This document shows, in pieces, positions 42,646 through 51,341 of a DNA stretch of 64,000 bases; within the stretch, counting starts at the first letter, position 1, and every line of letters begins with the position of its first letter. The stretch is from the NCBI RefSeq assembly GCF_018614585.1, contig NZ_JAGGOI010000022.1, positions 62,001-126,000 of the forward strand, read 5' to 3'. Both the position numbers and the translations under genes were made by a program. Under the pieces are notes generated by a model, which saw nothing but the letters and a program-made list of their open reading frames with translations, was not told the origin of the DNA and made no database searches. The DNA is from Streptomyces sp. ISL-1. GTDB lineage: Bacteria; Actinomycetota; Actinomycetes; Streptomycetales; Streptomycetaceae.

Positions 42646-44781
42646 CTACCGCCTCGGCAACGACCGCTTCAGGAAGTCCACCTGAAGCAGCAGCAGATTC
42701 TCCGCGATCTGCTCCTGCGGCGTCATATGCGTCACCCCGCTCAGCGGCAGCACCTCATGCGCCCGCCCTGCCGCCAGCAACGCTGACGAGAGCCGCAGCG
42801 TATGTGCCGCCACCACATTGTCGTCCGCCAGACCATGGATGATCATCAGCGGCCTGGCCGGATTCTCCAGCGCGGTCAACCCGTCTTCCGTGACAAGCGA
42901 GTTGGCCGCGTACGCCTCGGGCCGCTCAGCCGGATCGCCCAGGTACCGCTCCGTGTAGTGCGTGTCGTACATCCGGAGATCCGAGACCGGCGCGCCCGCG
43001 ACCGCCGCGTGGAAGACGTCCGGGCGGCGCAGCACCGCCATCGCCGCCAGGTAACCGCCGTACGACCAGCCGCGGATCCCCACCCGGCCGAGGTCCAGCG
43101 GGAACGCTCCGGCCAGCGCGTGCAGTGCCTCGATCTGGTCGTCGAGGGTGAGCGGGAAGTTGTCCTTGATCGCCTTCTCCCAGCCGGGGGAGCGGCCGGG
43201 CGTGCCCCGGCCGTCCGCCACGATCACCGCGAAGCCCTGGTCGGCGAACCACTGCGAGGTGAGGTATGGATTCTGCGCGGCGAACACACGCTGGCCGTGC
43301 GGACCCCCGTAGGGATCCATCAGCACCGGCAGCGGTCCGTCGGACTCCTGGTAGCCCTCGGGAAGCAGCACGCCGCACGGAATCCGCAGAGCGCCCGCCT
43401 CGCAGAGCCGCACCCGGGCAGTCAGCACCGGCCGCTCCGCGTACGAGGCGACGGTCGCGACCGGCTTGCCTTCCCGCAGCACCTGCACGGACGCGCCGCT
43501 GACCTCCGTGCGCGACGAGGCCAGCACCGTGACCCGGCCGGAGCGCACGGCCGAGTGCACCCCGGGGCCCTCCGAGACGCGCTCGATCCCCAGCTCGTTG
43601 ACCCGGTACACATGGATTTCGCCGATCTCCGGATCCGTCGCCTCCTCGCCCGCCGCCGCGGACACCAGCACATCGCTCTCGCCGATGTCCAGCACCGCCC
43701 GCAGCTGCAACTGGCCCCCGGTCAGCGCCCGGTCGCCCACCGCGAGCACCCGCGCGCCGCCCTCGTCCGCGATCCGTACAAGCCGCCCGTCCGGCGCCCA
43801 GGCCGGCACCCCGGGGAAAAGATCGAGCCATACCCGATCCTCGTCGACATGCACCGTCCGGGTCACGCCCGTCTCTGTGTCCACCGCGAGATAGAGCTGC
43901 GTGCGCTGGTCACGAGACTGTACGAGCAGCAGCGGGGCGCCCGCCGCCGACCAGTGCACCCGGGCCAGATACGGGTACCGGGACCGGTCCCAGCCCACTT
44001 CCCTGCGCTCCCCGTCCAGGGTGACCAGATACAGCCGCACCTGCGCGTTGGGTGTCCCGGCCGCCGGATAGGCGACCTGCTCCGGCTCCCGGTCCGGATG
44101 CGCGGGATCGGAGATCCACCAGCGCCGCACCTCCCGCTCGTCGACCCGGGCGACCAGCAGGCGGTCCGACTCCGGCGACCACCAAAAGCCCCGCGAGCGG
44201 TCCATCTCCTCGGCCGCGATGAACTCCGCGAGCCCGTACGTGGTGTGCTCGTCGTCCGGCTCGGCCAGCGCCCGGTCCTCCTCGCCCTCCGCACCGGTCA
44301 CCCGCAGCGCGCCCCGCGCCACATACGCGATGTGCCGGCCGTCGGGGGAGGGCCGCGGGTCGATCACCGGGCCGGGCACGGGCAGTTCGCGCGCGGTCCC
44401 GGCCCGCAGCTCCGCCGCGAAAAGCCGCCCGGAGAGCGTGAACGCCGCCAACTCGACGGCCTGGTCCACCGCATAGCCGACGATGCCCGCAGACCCCTCA
44501 CGGCTGCGCTCCCGCCGGGCCCGCTCCTGCGCGGACAGCGTCTCCTCCGCCCCGCCCGTCAGCGCGCCCGGATCCGCGGCCAGCCGCTCCTGCGGCCGGC
44601 GTGCCTCGCTGTCGAGATCGAGCACCCAGAGCCGTCCCGCCCGGTCGGTCCCGGAGGCCGACCTGAGGAACACCACCCGGGATCCGTCCGGCGACACAGT
44701 GAAGGCGCGTGGGGCGCCGAGCGTGAAGCGCTGGGTCCTGGCGAACTGACGCGGGAAGGAGAGCTGCAGCCTCATGGTCAT
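42646..44781 (-). CDS. S9 family peptidase (dipeptidyl/prolyl oligopeptidase type)
   Basis: A 711-residue soluble serine peptidase. The N-terminal two thirds form a beta-propeller (DPP IV-like, repeated WAPDGRLVRIADEGG-type strands). The C-terminal alpha/beta hydrolase has the nucleophile GIRGWSYGGYLAAMAV, the Asp in IIHGLADDNVVAAH and the His in PLSGVTHMTPQEQ. Conserved DPP IV-type GGPHGQRVFAAQNPYLTSQW and ADGRGTPGRSPGWEKA are present. No signal peptide, so it is probably cytosolic and trims short peptides, which would suit a neighbourhood with peptide importers. ATG 44781 chosen, ATG 44775 possible. Confidence 0.92.
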   Translation of the reverse strand: MTMRLQLSFPRQFARTQRFTLGAPRAFTVSPDGSRVVFLRSASGTDRAGRLWVLDLDSEARRPQERLAADPGALTGGAEETLSAQERARRERSREGSAGIVGYAVDQAVELAAFTLSGRLFAAELRAGTARELPVPGPVIDPRPSPDGRHIAYVARGALRVTGAEGEEDRALAEPDDEHTTYGLAEFIAAEEMDRSRGFWWSPESDRLLVARVDEREVRRWWISDPAHPDREPEQVAYPAAGTPNAQVRLYLVTLDGERREVGWDRSRYPYLARVHWSAAGAPLLLVQSRDQRTQLYLAVDTETGVTRTVHVDEDRVWLDLFPGVPAWAPDGRLVRIADEGGARVLAVGDRALTGGQLQLRAVLDIGESDVLVSAAAGEEATDPEIGEIHVYRVNELGIERVSEGPGVHSAVRSGRVTVLASSRTEVSGASVQVLREGKPVATVASYAERPVLTARVRLCEAGALRIPCGVLLPEGYQESDGPLPVLMDPYGGPHGQRVFAAQNPYLTSQWFADQGFAVIVADGRGTPGRSPGWEKAIKDNFPLTLDDQIEALHALAGAFPLDLGRVGIRGWSYGGYLAAMAVLRRPDVFHAAVAGAPVSDLRMYDTHYTERYLGDPAERPEAYAANSLVTEDGLTALENPARPLMIIHGLADDNVVAAHTLRLSSALLAAGRAHEVLPLSGVTHMTPQEQIAENLLLLQVDFLKRSLPRR

Positions 44782-44937
44782 GCGACCGAACCTAGCGCTC
44801 GTGCGCCCCCATGTGCTGCTGTGCACCGATCGATGCGTTGGTACGGATAGTTATGATCCGTAGCGCAAGGTGGGTATGACCACCCTGGCACATGCAACCT
44901 GCCCGTCCCGACCGAATATCTGTGGAGGTGAACCGCC

Positions 44938-45132
44938 GTGGCACTCTCGATTTCGGCGGTGGTGCTGCTGGCGATCGTCGTCTTCCTGCTGGTCCGGAAA
45001 TCCGGGCTGAAAGGTGGGCATGCGGCGGTCTGCGTGTTGCTCGGGTTCTATCTCGCAAGCTCGTCCATCGCCCCCACGATCAACGAACTGACCACCAACG
45101 TGGCCGGGATGATCGGGGGCATCAAGTTCTAG
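44938..45132 (+). CDS. Small two-span membrane protein
   Basis: A 64-residue protein: the N-terminal hydrophobic helix ALSISAVVLLAIVVFLLV, a basic turn RKSGLKGG, then a second hydrophobic stretch HAAVCVLLGFYLASSSI and a short polar end. GGAGGT nine bases upstream of GTG 44938 is a strong ribosome site. It resembles conserved small Streptomyces membrane proteins without known function, and distantly the spread (Spd) proteins of plasmids, though without supporting context. It ends 31 bp before mshB. Confidence 0.72.
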   Translation: MALSISAVVLLAIVVFLLVRKSGLKGGHAAVCVLLGFYLASSSIAPTINELTTNVAGMIGGIKF

Positions 45133-45163
45133 CGCCGCGGGCCCGGACTCGTAGGGTGTCCGC

Positions 45164-46054
45164 ATGAAGGATCTCCCCGCCCGTCGTCTGCTCCTGGTGC
45201 ATGCGCACCCGGACGACGAGTCGATCAACAACGGCGCGACGATGGCCCTGTACGCGGCCTCCGGCGCCCAGGTCACCCTGGTGACCTGCACCCTCGGGGA
45301 GGAGGGCGAGGTCATTCCGCCGGACCTCGCCCACCTCGCGCCCGACCGAGAGGACCGTCTGGGGCCCCATCGGGTCGGCGAACTGGCCGCCGCGATGAAG
45401 GAGCTGGGCGTCACCGATCACCGCTTCCTGGGCGGCCCGGGCCGGTTCAGGGACTCCGGGATGATGGGCGTCCCGCAGAACCGCCGCCGGCGCGCGTTCT
45501 GGAACACCGACGTGGACGACGCCGTCCCCTACCTTGTCGAGATCATCCGTTCCGTGTGTCCCCAGGTGCTCGTGACGTACGACCCGGGTGGCGGTTACGG
45601 ACATCCCGACCACATCCAGGCCCATCGGGTCGCTATGCGCGCCGCCGAGCTGGCCGCCGAGCGCGCCTTCCGGCGCGACCTGGGCGCTCCGCACGCCATC
45701 GCCAAGATCTACTGGAACCGGATGCCGCGCTCCGTGGCCGAGGAGGGCTTCGCCCGGCTGCGCGCTGCGGGCGGAGCGGACTTCCCGGGCATCGCCGAGA
45801 TCGACGACATCCCGGGTGTAGTGGACGCTTCCGAGATCACTACGGAGATCGACGGCACGGCGTACGCGCAGCGGAAGACGGCGGCGATGCGCGCCCATGC
45901 GACCCAAATCGACGTGGACGGCCCCTTCTTCGCACTCTCCAACCATCTGGGGCAGCCGATCTTCGCGACGGAGTACTACCAGTTGGTGCGGGGCGAGCCG
46001 GGCGCGCCGCCCGGAGAGCGTGAACACGATCTCTTCGCGGGAGTTGCGGCGTGA
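45164..46054 (+). CDS. mshB: N-acetyl-1-D-myo-inosityl-GlcNAc deacetylase (mycothiol biosynthesis)
   Basis: A 296-residue zinc deacetylase (LmbE/PIG-L fold) that removes the acetyl group from GlcNAc-Ins in mycothiol synthesis. The metal/catalytic motif AHPDDES is at residues 14-20 and the second, GYGHPDHIQAHR (with His ligand), at about 143-154. TCTLGEEGEVIP and NRRRRAFWNTD fit MshB rather than the mycothiol conjugate amidase Mca. ATG 45164. The stop TGA (46052-46054) lies inside the first unit of an 18-bp repeat array that leads to the next gene. Confidence 0.93.
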   Translation: MKDLPARRLLLVHAHPDDESINNGATMALYAASGAQVTLVTCTLGEEGEVIPPDLAHLAPDREDRLGPHRVGELAAAMKELGVTDHRFLGGPGRFRDSGMMGVPQNRRRRAFWNTDVDDAVPYLVEIIRSVCPQVLVTYDPGGGYGHPDHIQAHRVAMRAAELAAERAFRRDLGAPHAIAKIYWNRMPRSVAEEGFARLRAAGGADFPGIAEIDDIPGVVDASEITTEIDGTAYAQRKTAAMRAHATQIDVDGPFFALSNHLGQPIFATEYYQLVRGEPGAPPGEREHDLFAGVAA

Positions 46055-46109
46055 GCGGCAGTCGCGGCATGAGCGGGAGTTGCGGGATGTCAGGAGTTGC
46101 GGCATGAGT
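46039..46109 (+). repeat. Four 18-bp repeats forming a bridging micro-ORF
   Basis: Units GGGAGTTGCGGCGTGAGC, GGCAGTCGCGGCATGAGC, GGGAGTTGCGGGATGTCA and GGAGTTGCGGCATGAGT. Each holds a ribosome-site-like GGAGT followed six bases later by GTG or ATG. GTG 46051 overlaps the mshB stop (GTGA), runs in frame through the repeats as MSGSRGMSGSCGMSGVAA and stops at 46107, overlapping the next gene's ATG 46104 (ATGA). Confidence 0.75.
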
Positions 46110-46514
46110 GGACACGACGTACCCGGCTACTGGCTCACCCAGTCGCCGAAGCCCGGCAGGATCGCCGCCTACCTCGGTCTCGCCGTGCTCGGCGCGCTCG
46201 TCGGCTTCGCGGGCTCCCTGGTCCAAGGTGCCTGGTTCCCGGGCGGGTTGGTGCTCGCGCTGCTCGCCGCGGCGGGGCTGTTCTACGGCTCCCTGCGGGC
46301 GACCGGGACACAGCTCGGCGTCGTCGCGCCCGCCGTGGGCTGGCTGGCCGCGATCGTGCTGCTGAGCATCGGACGCCCCGAGGGCGACGGGGCGTTCTCC
46401 GCCGGGATCGGACCCCTTGTCTACATGCTCGGCGGGATGGCGGTGGCTGTGATGTGCGCCACCATGACGCGGCCGCCGCAACCGGGCGGTGGGCCCGGCC
46501 GACTTGGCAAGTAG
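46104..46514 (+). CDS. DUF6113-like membrane protein
   Basis: A 136-residue membrane protein with four spans (about 20-40, 45-65, 72-90 and 106-124: LGLAVLGALVGFAGSLVQGA, GGLVLALLAAAGLFYGS, LGVVAPAVGWLAAIVLLSIG, GPLVYMLGGMAVAVMCATM). It matches the small actinobacterial membrane protein family found after mshB (I recall Rv1171 in the same position). ATG 46104 is at the end of the repeat array that couples it to mshB. Function unknown; a link to mycothiol is suggested only by synteny. Confidence 0.8.
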   Translation: MSGHDVPGYWLTQSPKPGRIAAYLGLAVLGALVGFAGSLVQGAWFPGGLVLALLAAAGLFYGSLRATGTQLGVVAPAVGWLAAIVLLSIGRPEGDGAFSAGIGPLVYMLGGMAVAVMCATMTRPPQPGGGPGRLGK

Positions 46515-46749
46515 GGCCGTGGGGGACCCCCCGGTAGGCAGCAGGCAGGACGGGCCCTATGGTGGGTCGCCCCTAGGGGGTGGGAAGCAACTGAACTGAC
46601 CATGCCCGTACGGTCGGCGGAATGTCGCTTTCCACAGTCCCGGGGCGTCTGTCTTCGGCGGCCAGTATGGTGGTGCGCGCCGCCGAGCCGCCCGCAGCAG
46701 TTGCTATCCAGTAAGAAACGGGCGGCGAAGCCAACCGGGAGAACCTGCT

Positions 46750-48996
46750 TTGAGTCGTGAAACTGACAGTTCGTCCTCCGGCCCCCAGGCGGGCGGTGGA
46801 GCCGCGTACCCCTCGGGAACACCGCCGTACGGATCCCGCCAGTATCCGTCGCTGCATCCGACGCAGGACGCTCCGGACGAGACCGGCGCGGCTCCCGAGC
46901 CGCAGCCGGACGAGCCCAGGACCGAGACCACGTTGACCACCCGCATCCGGATCAACATCCCGGGTTCGCGGCCGATTCCGCCGGTCGTCATGCGTACGCC
47001 GATGAGTGAGGTGGACGCGGCTTCGTCCGGCGGCTCCACGGGCGCGTCTTCGAGCGGCTCCACGGGCGGGCCCTCGGGCGGGCGGGACAGCGAGCGTACG
47101 GGCAGCACACCGCGGCCCGACATGGCACAGGACGCCGCGGCGGCGGAGCCGCAGGCCGAGGAGAAGCCGCCGACGAGCGACTGGTTCGCGCCGCGCAAGT
47201 CGTCCGGCACGAACGGGGCGGGTCTGTCGGCTTCGGCCGGCCCCGCGGGTCCCTCCGCGCCTGCCGGTCCTTCTGCGCCGCCGACGGCTTCGGGCCCGCG
47301 TCCGGGGGCCGCGAGCGGCGGCGGTCCCGGGTCCGGTCTCCCGTACCTCTCGGACAGCCCGCAGCAGTCCGGCCCCGCCCAGGGCGGACCGGGTGCGCCC
47401 CGTCCCACCAGCTCGCTGAGCGACCTCGCGGCGGACATCGGCGGCACGGCATCCGGTACGAGCGGATTCGCTCCCGGCAACGAAACCCCTCCGCTGGGCG
47501 TACGGCCGCCCGGCGGGCCGACGGCGGGACCGGTGACCGGCAGCATGCCGTTCCGCCCGCGTCCGGGAGGATCCGGTCCGGGTGGTCCCGGCGCGCCAGG
47601 GCGCGGCCAGGGCGGCCCCGCCGGTCCCGGACAGGCACCCGCGCGTCCGGGCCTCGGCGCTGCCGGTTTCCCTGGTCAGGGACCTGGCTCCGGCGGACCC
47701 CGGATGTCCGACGACACCGCCGTGCTGACTCCGCAGCAGCCCGCCGGTCCCGCGCCCGATCCCGCGGTCGGCCATGTCTCCGGTGACACGCTCACCAGCG
47801 GCATCCCCGTCGTGCCCCCGGAGCACCGCGCGCCCTCGCCGTTCCCGCCGCTCGGCGCCCCGCAGCACGGCCCCGGCACCGGACCGAACCCCCTCCTGCA
47901 GTTCCCCGGCCCGCAGGACGAGGGCGACTTCTCCGCACCGGAGTTCCCCGGCGGCCCGGGCGGCGGTCCCGGCGGCCCCGTGGTGCCCGCCCCTCGCCCC
48001 GCCGCGGCCAGGCCGGCCCCGGCCCCCGCGCCCCGCTCCGCGCCCGCCAAGAAGGGCCGCTCCAAGCTGGTGCTCGCCGGCGCCGGAGTGGTCGCCCTGC
48101 TCGGCATCGCGTACGGCGCGGGACTGCTGATGAACCACTCCGACGTACCGAAGAGCACCACCGTCCTCGGCGTCGACATCGGCGGCGGCACCAAGGAGGA
48201 CGCGGTCAGCAAGCTCGACGGCGCCCTCGGCAAGCGCGCCGCCACTCCTCTCCAGCTCACGGTCGGCGGCAAGAAGGAGCAGCTCGCCCCGGACAAGGCC
48301 GGACTCTCCCTGGACAGTCAGGAGACCGTCCGCAAGGCCTCGGGCAGCGACTACAACCCCGTTTCGGTGATCGGCTCCCTCTTCGGTGCCGAACGCGTCT
48401 CCGAACCGGTGATCCTGGTCGACGAGGAGAAGCTGGGCGTCGCGCTCACCGACCTCGCCGGCGTCTCGGGTTCGGCCACCGAGGGCACGATCAAGTTCGA
48501 GCCGGGCAAGCCCGTCGCCGTACCGGGCAAGGCGGGCCTGGCGCTGGACGTCGGCCGCTCCATGATCTCGGTGAAGGACGCCTACCGTGCCCAGGTCGAG
48601 ACGGGCAGGCCGAACATCGTCGAGCTGCCCGTCGCCACCCGCGGGCCGACCATCAGCCAGAGCGAGCTCGATCGCGCGATGAAGGAGTTCGCCGAGCCCG
48701 CGATGTCCGACCTGGTCACGATCAAGGCGGGCGGCAAGCAGATCCAGTTCGGCCCTGCCAGGTCGCTGCCGAAGATCCTTTCCATGAAGGCGATCGACGG
48801 CAAGCTTGTCGAGGTCTACGACAAGAAGGCGATCGAAGAGCTGCTGGACGGTGTCTTCGAGGGCGTCCTGATCACCAAGGGCGACGGCAAGCAGCACCAG
48901 CTCACCGCGGACGACGTCGCCCAGGCCATGGGCACGGCGCTGCGCGGCAAGACAGCGGCTGAGCGCACCGCCACGATCGAGCTCAACCCGAGCTAG
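46750..48996 (+). CDS. Membrane-anchored protein with peptidoglycan-binding-like domain
   Basis: A 748-residue protein. The first 430 residues are disordered, very rich in Gly, Pro, Ser and Ala (for example GPGGPGAPGRGQGGPAGPGQ). One membrane span LVLAGAGVVALLGIAYGAGL (about 439-458) preceded by basic KKGRSK makes it type II, with the C-terminal 290 residues outside. That part shows two copies of the PG_binding_4-like pattern (VLGVDIGGGTKEDAVSKLDG; LQLTVGGKKEQLAPDKAGLS) found before VanW or YkuD domains, neither of which is present. TTG 46750 with GGGAGAA upstream. Probably a cell-envelope protein. Confidence 0.82.
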   Translation: MSRETDSSSSGPQAGGGAAYPSGTPPYGSRQYPSLHPTQDAPDETGAAPEPQPDEPRTETTLTTRIRINIPGSRPIPPVVMRTPMSEVDAASSGGSTGASSSGSTGGPSGGRDSERTGSTPRPDMAQDAAAAEPQAEEKPPTSDWFAPRKSSGTNGAGLSASAGPAGPSAPAGPSAPPTASGPRPGAASGGGPGSGLPYLSDSPQQSGPAQGGPGAPRPTSSLSDLAADIGGTASGTSGFAPGNETPPLGVRPPGGPTAGPVTGSMPFRPRPGGSGPGGPGAPGRGQGGPAGPGQAPARPGLGAAGFPGQGPGSGGPRMSDDTAVLTPQQPAGPAPDPAVGHVSGDTLTSGIPVVPPEHRAPSPFPPLGAPQHGPGTGPNPLLQFPGPQDEGDFSAPEFPGGPGGGPGGPVVPAPRPAAARPAPAPAPRSAPAKKGRSKLVLAGAGVVALLGIAYGAGLLMNHSDVPKSTTVLGVDIGGGTKEDAVSKLDGALGKRAATPLQLTVGGKKEQLAPDKAGLSLDSQETVRKASGSDYNPVSVIGSLFGAERVSEPVILVDEEKLGVALTDLAGVSGSATEGTIKFEPGKPVAVPGKAGLALDVGRSMISVKDAYRAQVETGRPNIVELPVATRGPTISQSELDRAMKEFAEPAMSDLVTIKAGGKQIQFGPARSLPKILSMKAIDGKLVEVYDKKAIEELLDGVFEGVLITKGDGKQHQLTADDVAQAMGTALRGKTAAERTATIELNPS

Positions 48997-49022
48997 CGGC
49001 ACGGCCGACCGCCGTCGTCTCT

Positions 49023-49060
49023 GACAGAGCCCCTGCCCGGGACCGGGCAGGGGCTCTGTC
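49023..49060 (+). terminator. Terminator after the envelope protein gene
   Basis: Perfect 18-bp stem (49023-49040 and 49043-49060, core AGAGCCCCTGCCCGG) 26 bp after the stop, followed by ACGCC. Confidence 0.85.
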
Positions 49061-49080
49061 ACGCCGGGGGCTGCGAAGCG

Positions 49081-49152
49081 GGTCTGCCCACCGGTCTGTC
49101 CACCGGTCCGCCCACTGGCCTGTCCACCGGTCTGTCCATCGGTCTGACCTCG
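49081..49152 (+). repeat. Six 12-bp tandem repeats upstream of recQ
   Basis: Consensus GGTCTGTCCACC: five good units from 49081 to 49140 and a decayed sixth to 49152, ending 27 bp before the recQ ATG, thus within its 5' untranslated or promoter region. Confidence 0.8.
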
Positions 49153-49178
49153 CCTCGTCAGCCTCATACAATCGCCGG

Positions 49179-51041
49179 ATGAGCGCTCCCGACCTCGACA
49201 CCCCGCCCGAGGCGAGTGACGCGCTGCGGGTGCTGCATCGCGTCTTCGGCTATGACTCCTTCCGGGGAAGTCAGCAGGAGATCATCGAGCATGTCGTCGC
49301 AGGTGGCGACGGGCTCGTGCTGATGCCGACCGGTGGCGGCAAGTCGCTCTGCTACCAGATCCCCGCGCTTGTGCGAAAGGGCGTCGGAGTCGTCGTTTCG
49401 CCGCTCATCGCGCTCATGCAGGACCAGGTCGACGCGCTGAGGGCGCTCGGCGTGCGGGCGGGATTTCTCAATTCCACGCAGGATTTCGACGAGCGCCGGC
49501 TCGTGGAGGCCGAGTTTCTGGCCGGGGAGCTGGATCTGCTCTATCTCGCGCCGGAGCGGCTGCGCGTCGAGTCGACCGTGCGGTTGTTGGAGCGCGGCAC
49601 CATCTCGCTGTTCGCCATCGACGAGGCGCACTGTGTGGCCCAGTGGGGGCACGACTTCCGGCCCGACTACCTTGCTCTGTCCGCGCTGCACGAGCGCTGG
49701 CCGGATGTGCCGCGGATCGCGCTGACCGCTACCGCCACAGAGGCCACCCACGCCGAGATCGCGTCCCGGCTGAAGCTGCAGGATGCCCGGCACTTCGTGG
49801 CCAGCTTCGACCGGCCGAATATTCAGTACCGGATCGTGTCGAAGGACGACCCCAAGCGGCAGTTGCTCACGCTCCTGCGTGCCGAGCACGGCGGCGACGC
49901 GGGGATTGTCTACTGCCTGTCCCGCGCTTCCGTGGAGAAGACCGCCGAGTTCCTGGTGAAGAACGGGATCGAGGCGCTGCCGTACCACGCCGGGCTCGAC
50001 AGCCGTGTGAGAGCCGAGAACCAGGCGCGCTTTCTCCGGGAGGACGGGCTGGTGATGGTGGCGACCATCGCCTTCGGGATGGGGATCGACAAGCCCGATG
50101 TGCGCTTCGTCTGCCATCTCGACCTGCCCAAGTCCCTGGAGGGGTACTACCAGGAAACCGGGCGGGCCGGGCGCGACGGGATGCCGTCCACGGCCTGGCT
50201 GGCGTACGGGCTGCAGGACGTGGTGCAGCAGCGGAAGATGATCGAGGGCTCCGAGGGGGACGAGGCGCATCGGCGACGGCTCTCCGCGCACGTAGACGCC
50301 ATGCTCGCGCTGTGCGAGACGGTCGAATGCCGGCGCGTACAACTCCTCGCCTACTTCGGGGAGGAGAGCACCAAGTGCGGCAACTGCGATACGTGCCTGA
50401 CGCCCCCGGAGTCCTGGGACGGCACCGTCGTCGCGCAGAAGCTCCTGTCGACGGTCGTCCGGCTCAAGCGCGAACGCGGCCAGAAGTTCGGCGCGGGTCA
50501 GGTCACGGACATTCTGCTGGGCCGTAAGACGGCCAAGGTCATCCAGTTCGATCACGACGCGCTGAGTGTCTTCGGTATCGGTGCGGAGCTACGCGAGGCC
50601 GAATGGCGCGGTGTCGTACGGCAGTTGCTGGCGCAGGGTCTCATCGCGGTCGAGGGCGACTACGGGACGCTCGTACTCACCGAGACGAGTGGTGAGGTGT
50701 TGGGCGGGCAGCGCGCCGTCTCGCTGCGGCGCGAGCCCGAGAAGAAGCCGGCGGCGCGGACCGAGAAGACGCCCAGGCAGCGAGCCGCCGTCGATCTGCC
50801 CGAAGGGACCCTGCCCGTCTTCGAGGCGCTCCGCGCCTGGCGGGCCGCAACTGCGAAAGAGCAGGGCGTGCCCGCCTACGTCGTCTTCCACGACGCGACG
50901 CTCCGCGAGATCGCGGTCACCTCTCCATCGACCCTCGCGGAGCTCGGCACGGTGAACGGGGTCGGCGAGAACAAGCTGGCGAAGTACGGGCAGCCGATCC
51001 TGGACACCCTCGCTGAGGTGACGAACGACCTGTCCGACTAG
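49179..51041 (+). CDS. recQ: ATP-dependent DNA helicase RecQ
   Basis: A 620-residue 3'-5' helicase for recombination and repair. Motifs: I MPTGGGKSLCYQIPA, II IDEAHCVAQWGHDFRPDY (DEAH), III ALTATAT, and VI QETGRAGRDG; the RecQ zinc domain has CRRVQLLAYFGE with CGNCDTC; a winged-helix domain follows, and the HRDC domain occupies the last 80 residues (VFHDATLREIAVTSPSTL, VNGVGENKLAKYGQPIL). Full length compared with E. coli RecQ (609). ATG 49179 has no strong Shine-Dalgarno; the upstream region is a 12-bp repeat. Confidence 0.97.
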   Translation: MSAPDLDTPPEASDALRVLHRVFGYDSFRGSQQEIIEHVVAGGDGLVLMPTGGGKSLCYQIPALVRKGVGVVVSPLIALMQDQVDALRALGVRAGFLNSTQDFDERRLVEAEFLAGELDLLYLAPERLRVESTVRLLERGTISLFAIDEAHCVAQWGHDFRPDYLALSALHERWPDVPRIALTATATEATHAEIASRLKLQDARHFVASFDRPNIQYRIVSKDDPKRQLLTLLRAEHGGDAGIVYCLSRASVEKTAEFLVKNGIEALPYHAGLDSRVRAENQARFLREDGLVMVATIAFGMGIDKPDVRFVCHLDLPKSLEGYYQETGRAGRDGMPSTAWLAYGLQDVVQQRKMIEGSEGDEAHRRRLSAHVDAMLALCETVECRRVQLLAYFGEESTKCGNCDTCLTPPESWDGTVVAQKLLSTVVRLKRERGQKFGAGQVTDILLGRKTAKVIQFDHDALSVFGIGAELREAEWRGVVRQLLAQGLIAVEGDYGTLVLTETSGEVLGGQRAVSLRREPEKKPAARTEKTPRQRAAVDLPEGTLPVFEALRAWRAATAKEQGVPAYVVFHDATLREIAVTSPSTLAELGTVNGVGENKLAKYGQPILDTLAEVTNDLSD

Positions 51042-51341
51042 CGGCCCCTCCTCATGGCCCTGAACTCTGCACAGGCGGTAGGCAGCGGGAGCGCCGCATG
51101 GCGGGAAGTGGACCGTTGAACTGGCTGCGGCACGGGGCCGCGGCCGGGCATGCAGGTGGCTTGGGGCCCCGGAGCGTCCGCTGTCGCGGGCTCCGTCCGC
51201 GACACCGAGAACCCCCATTGCCGCCGTGGTCTTCGCCCCCGCCGCCTGGACAATCCTTCGTCACGGCGGTCGAGGCCGGCGCCCTCGACCGTAGCTCGTG
51301 CGGCGTGAAGTCGTGTCGGCGCGCGAGTGTGACACGGGGAC

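Noticed and set aside
42802..44850. Long plus-strand frame (682 codons) opposite the S9 peptidase
   Set aside because: Antisense shadow; the minus strand has an intact catalytic triad and propeller.
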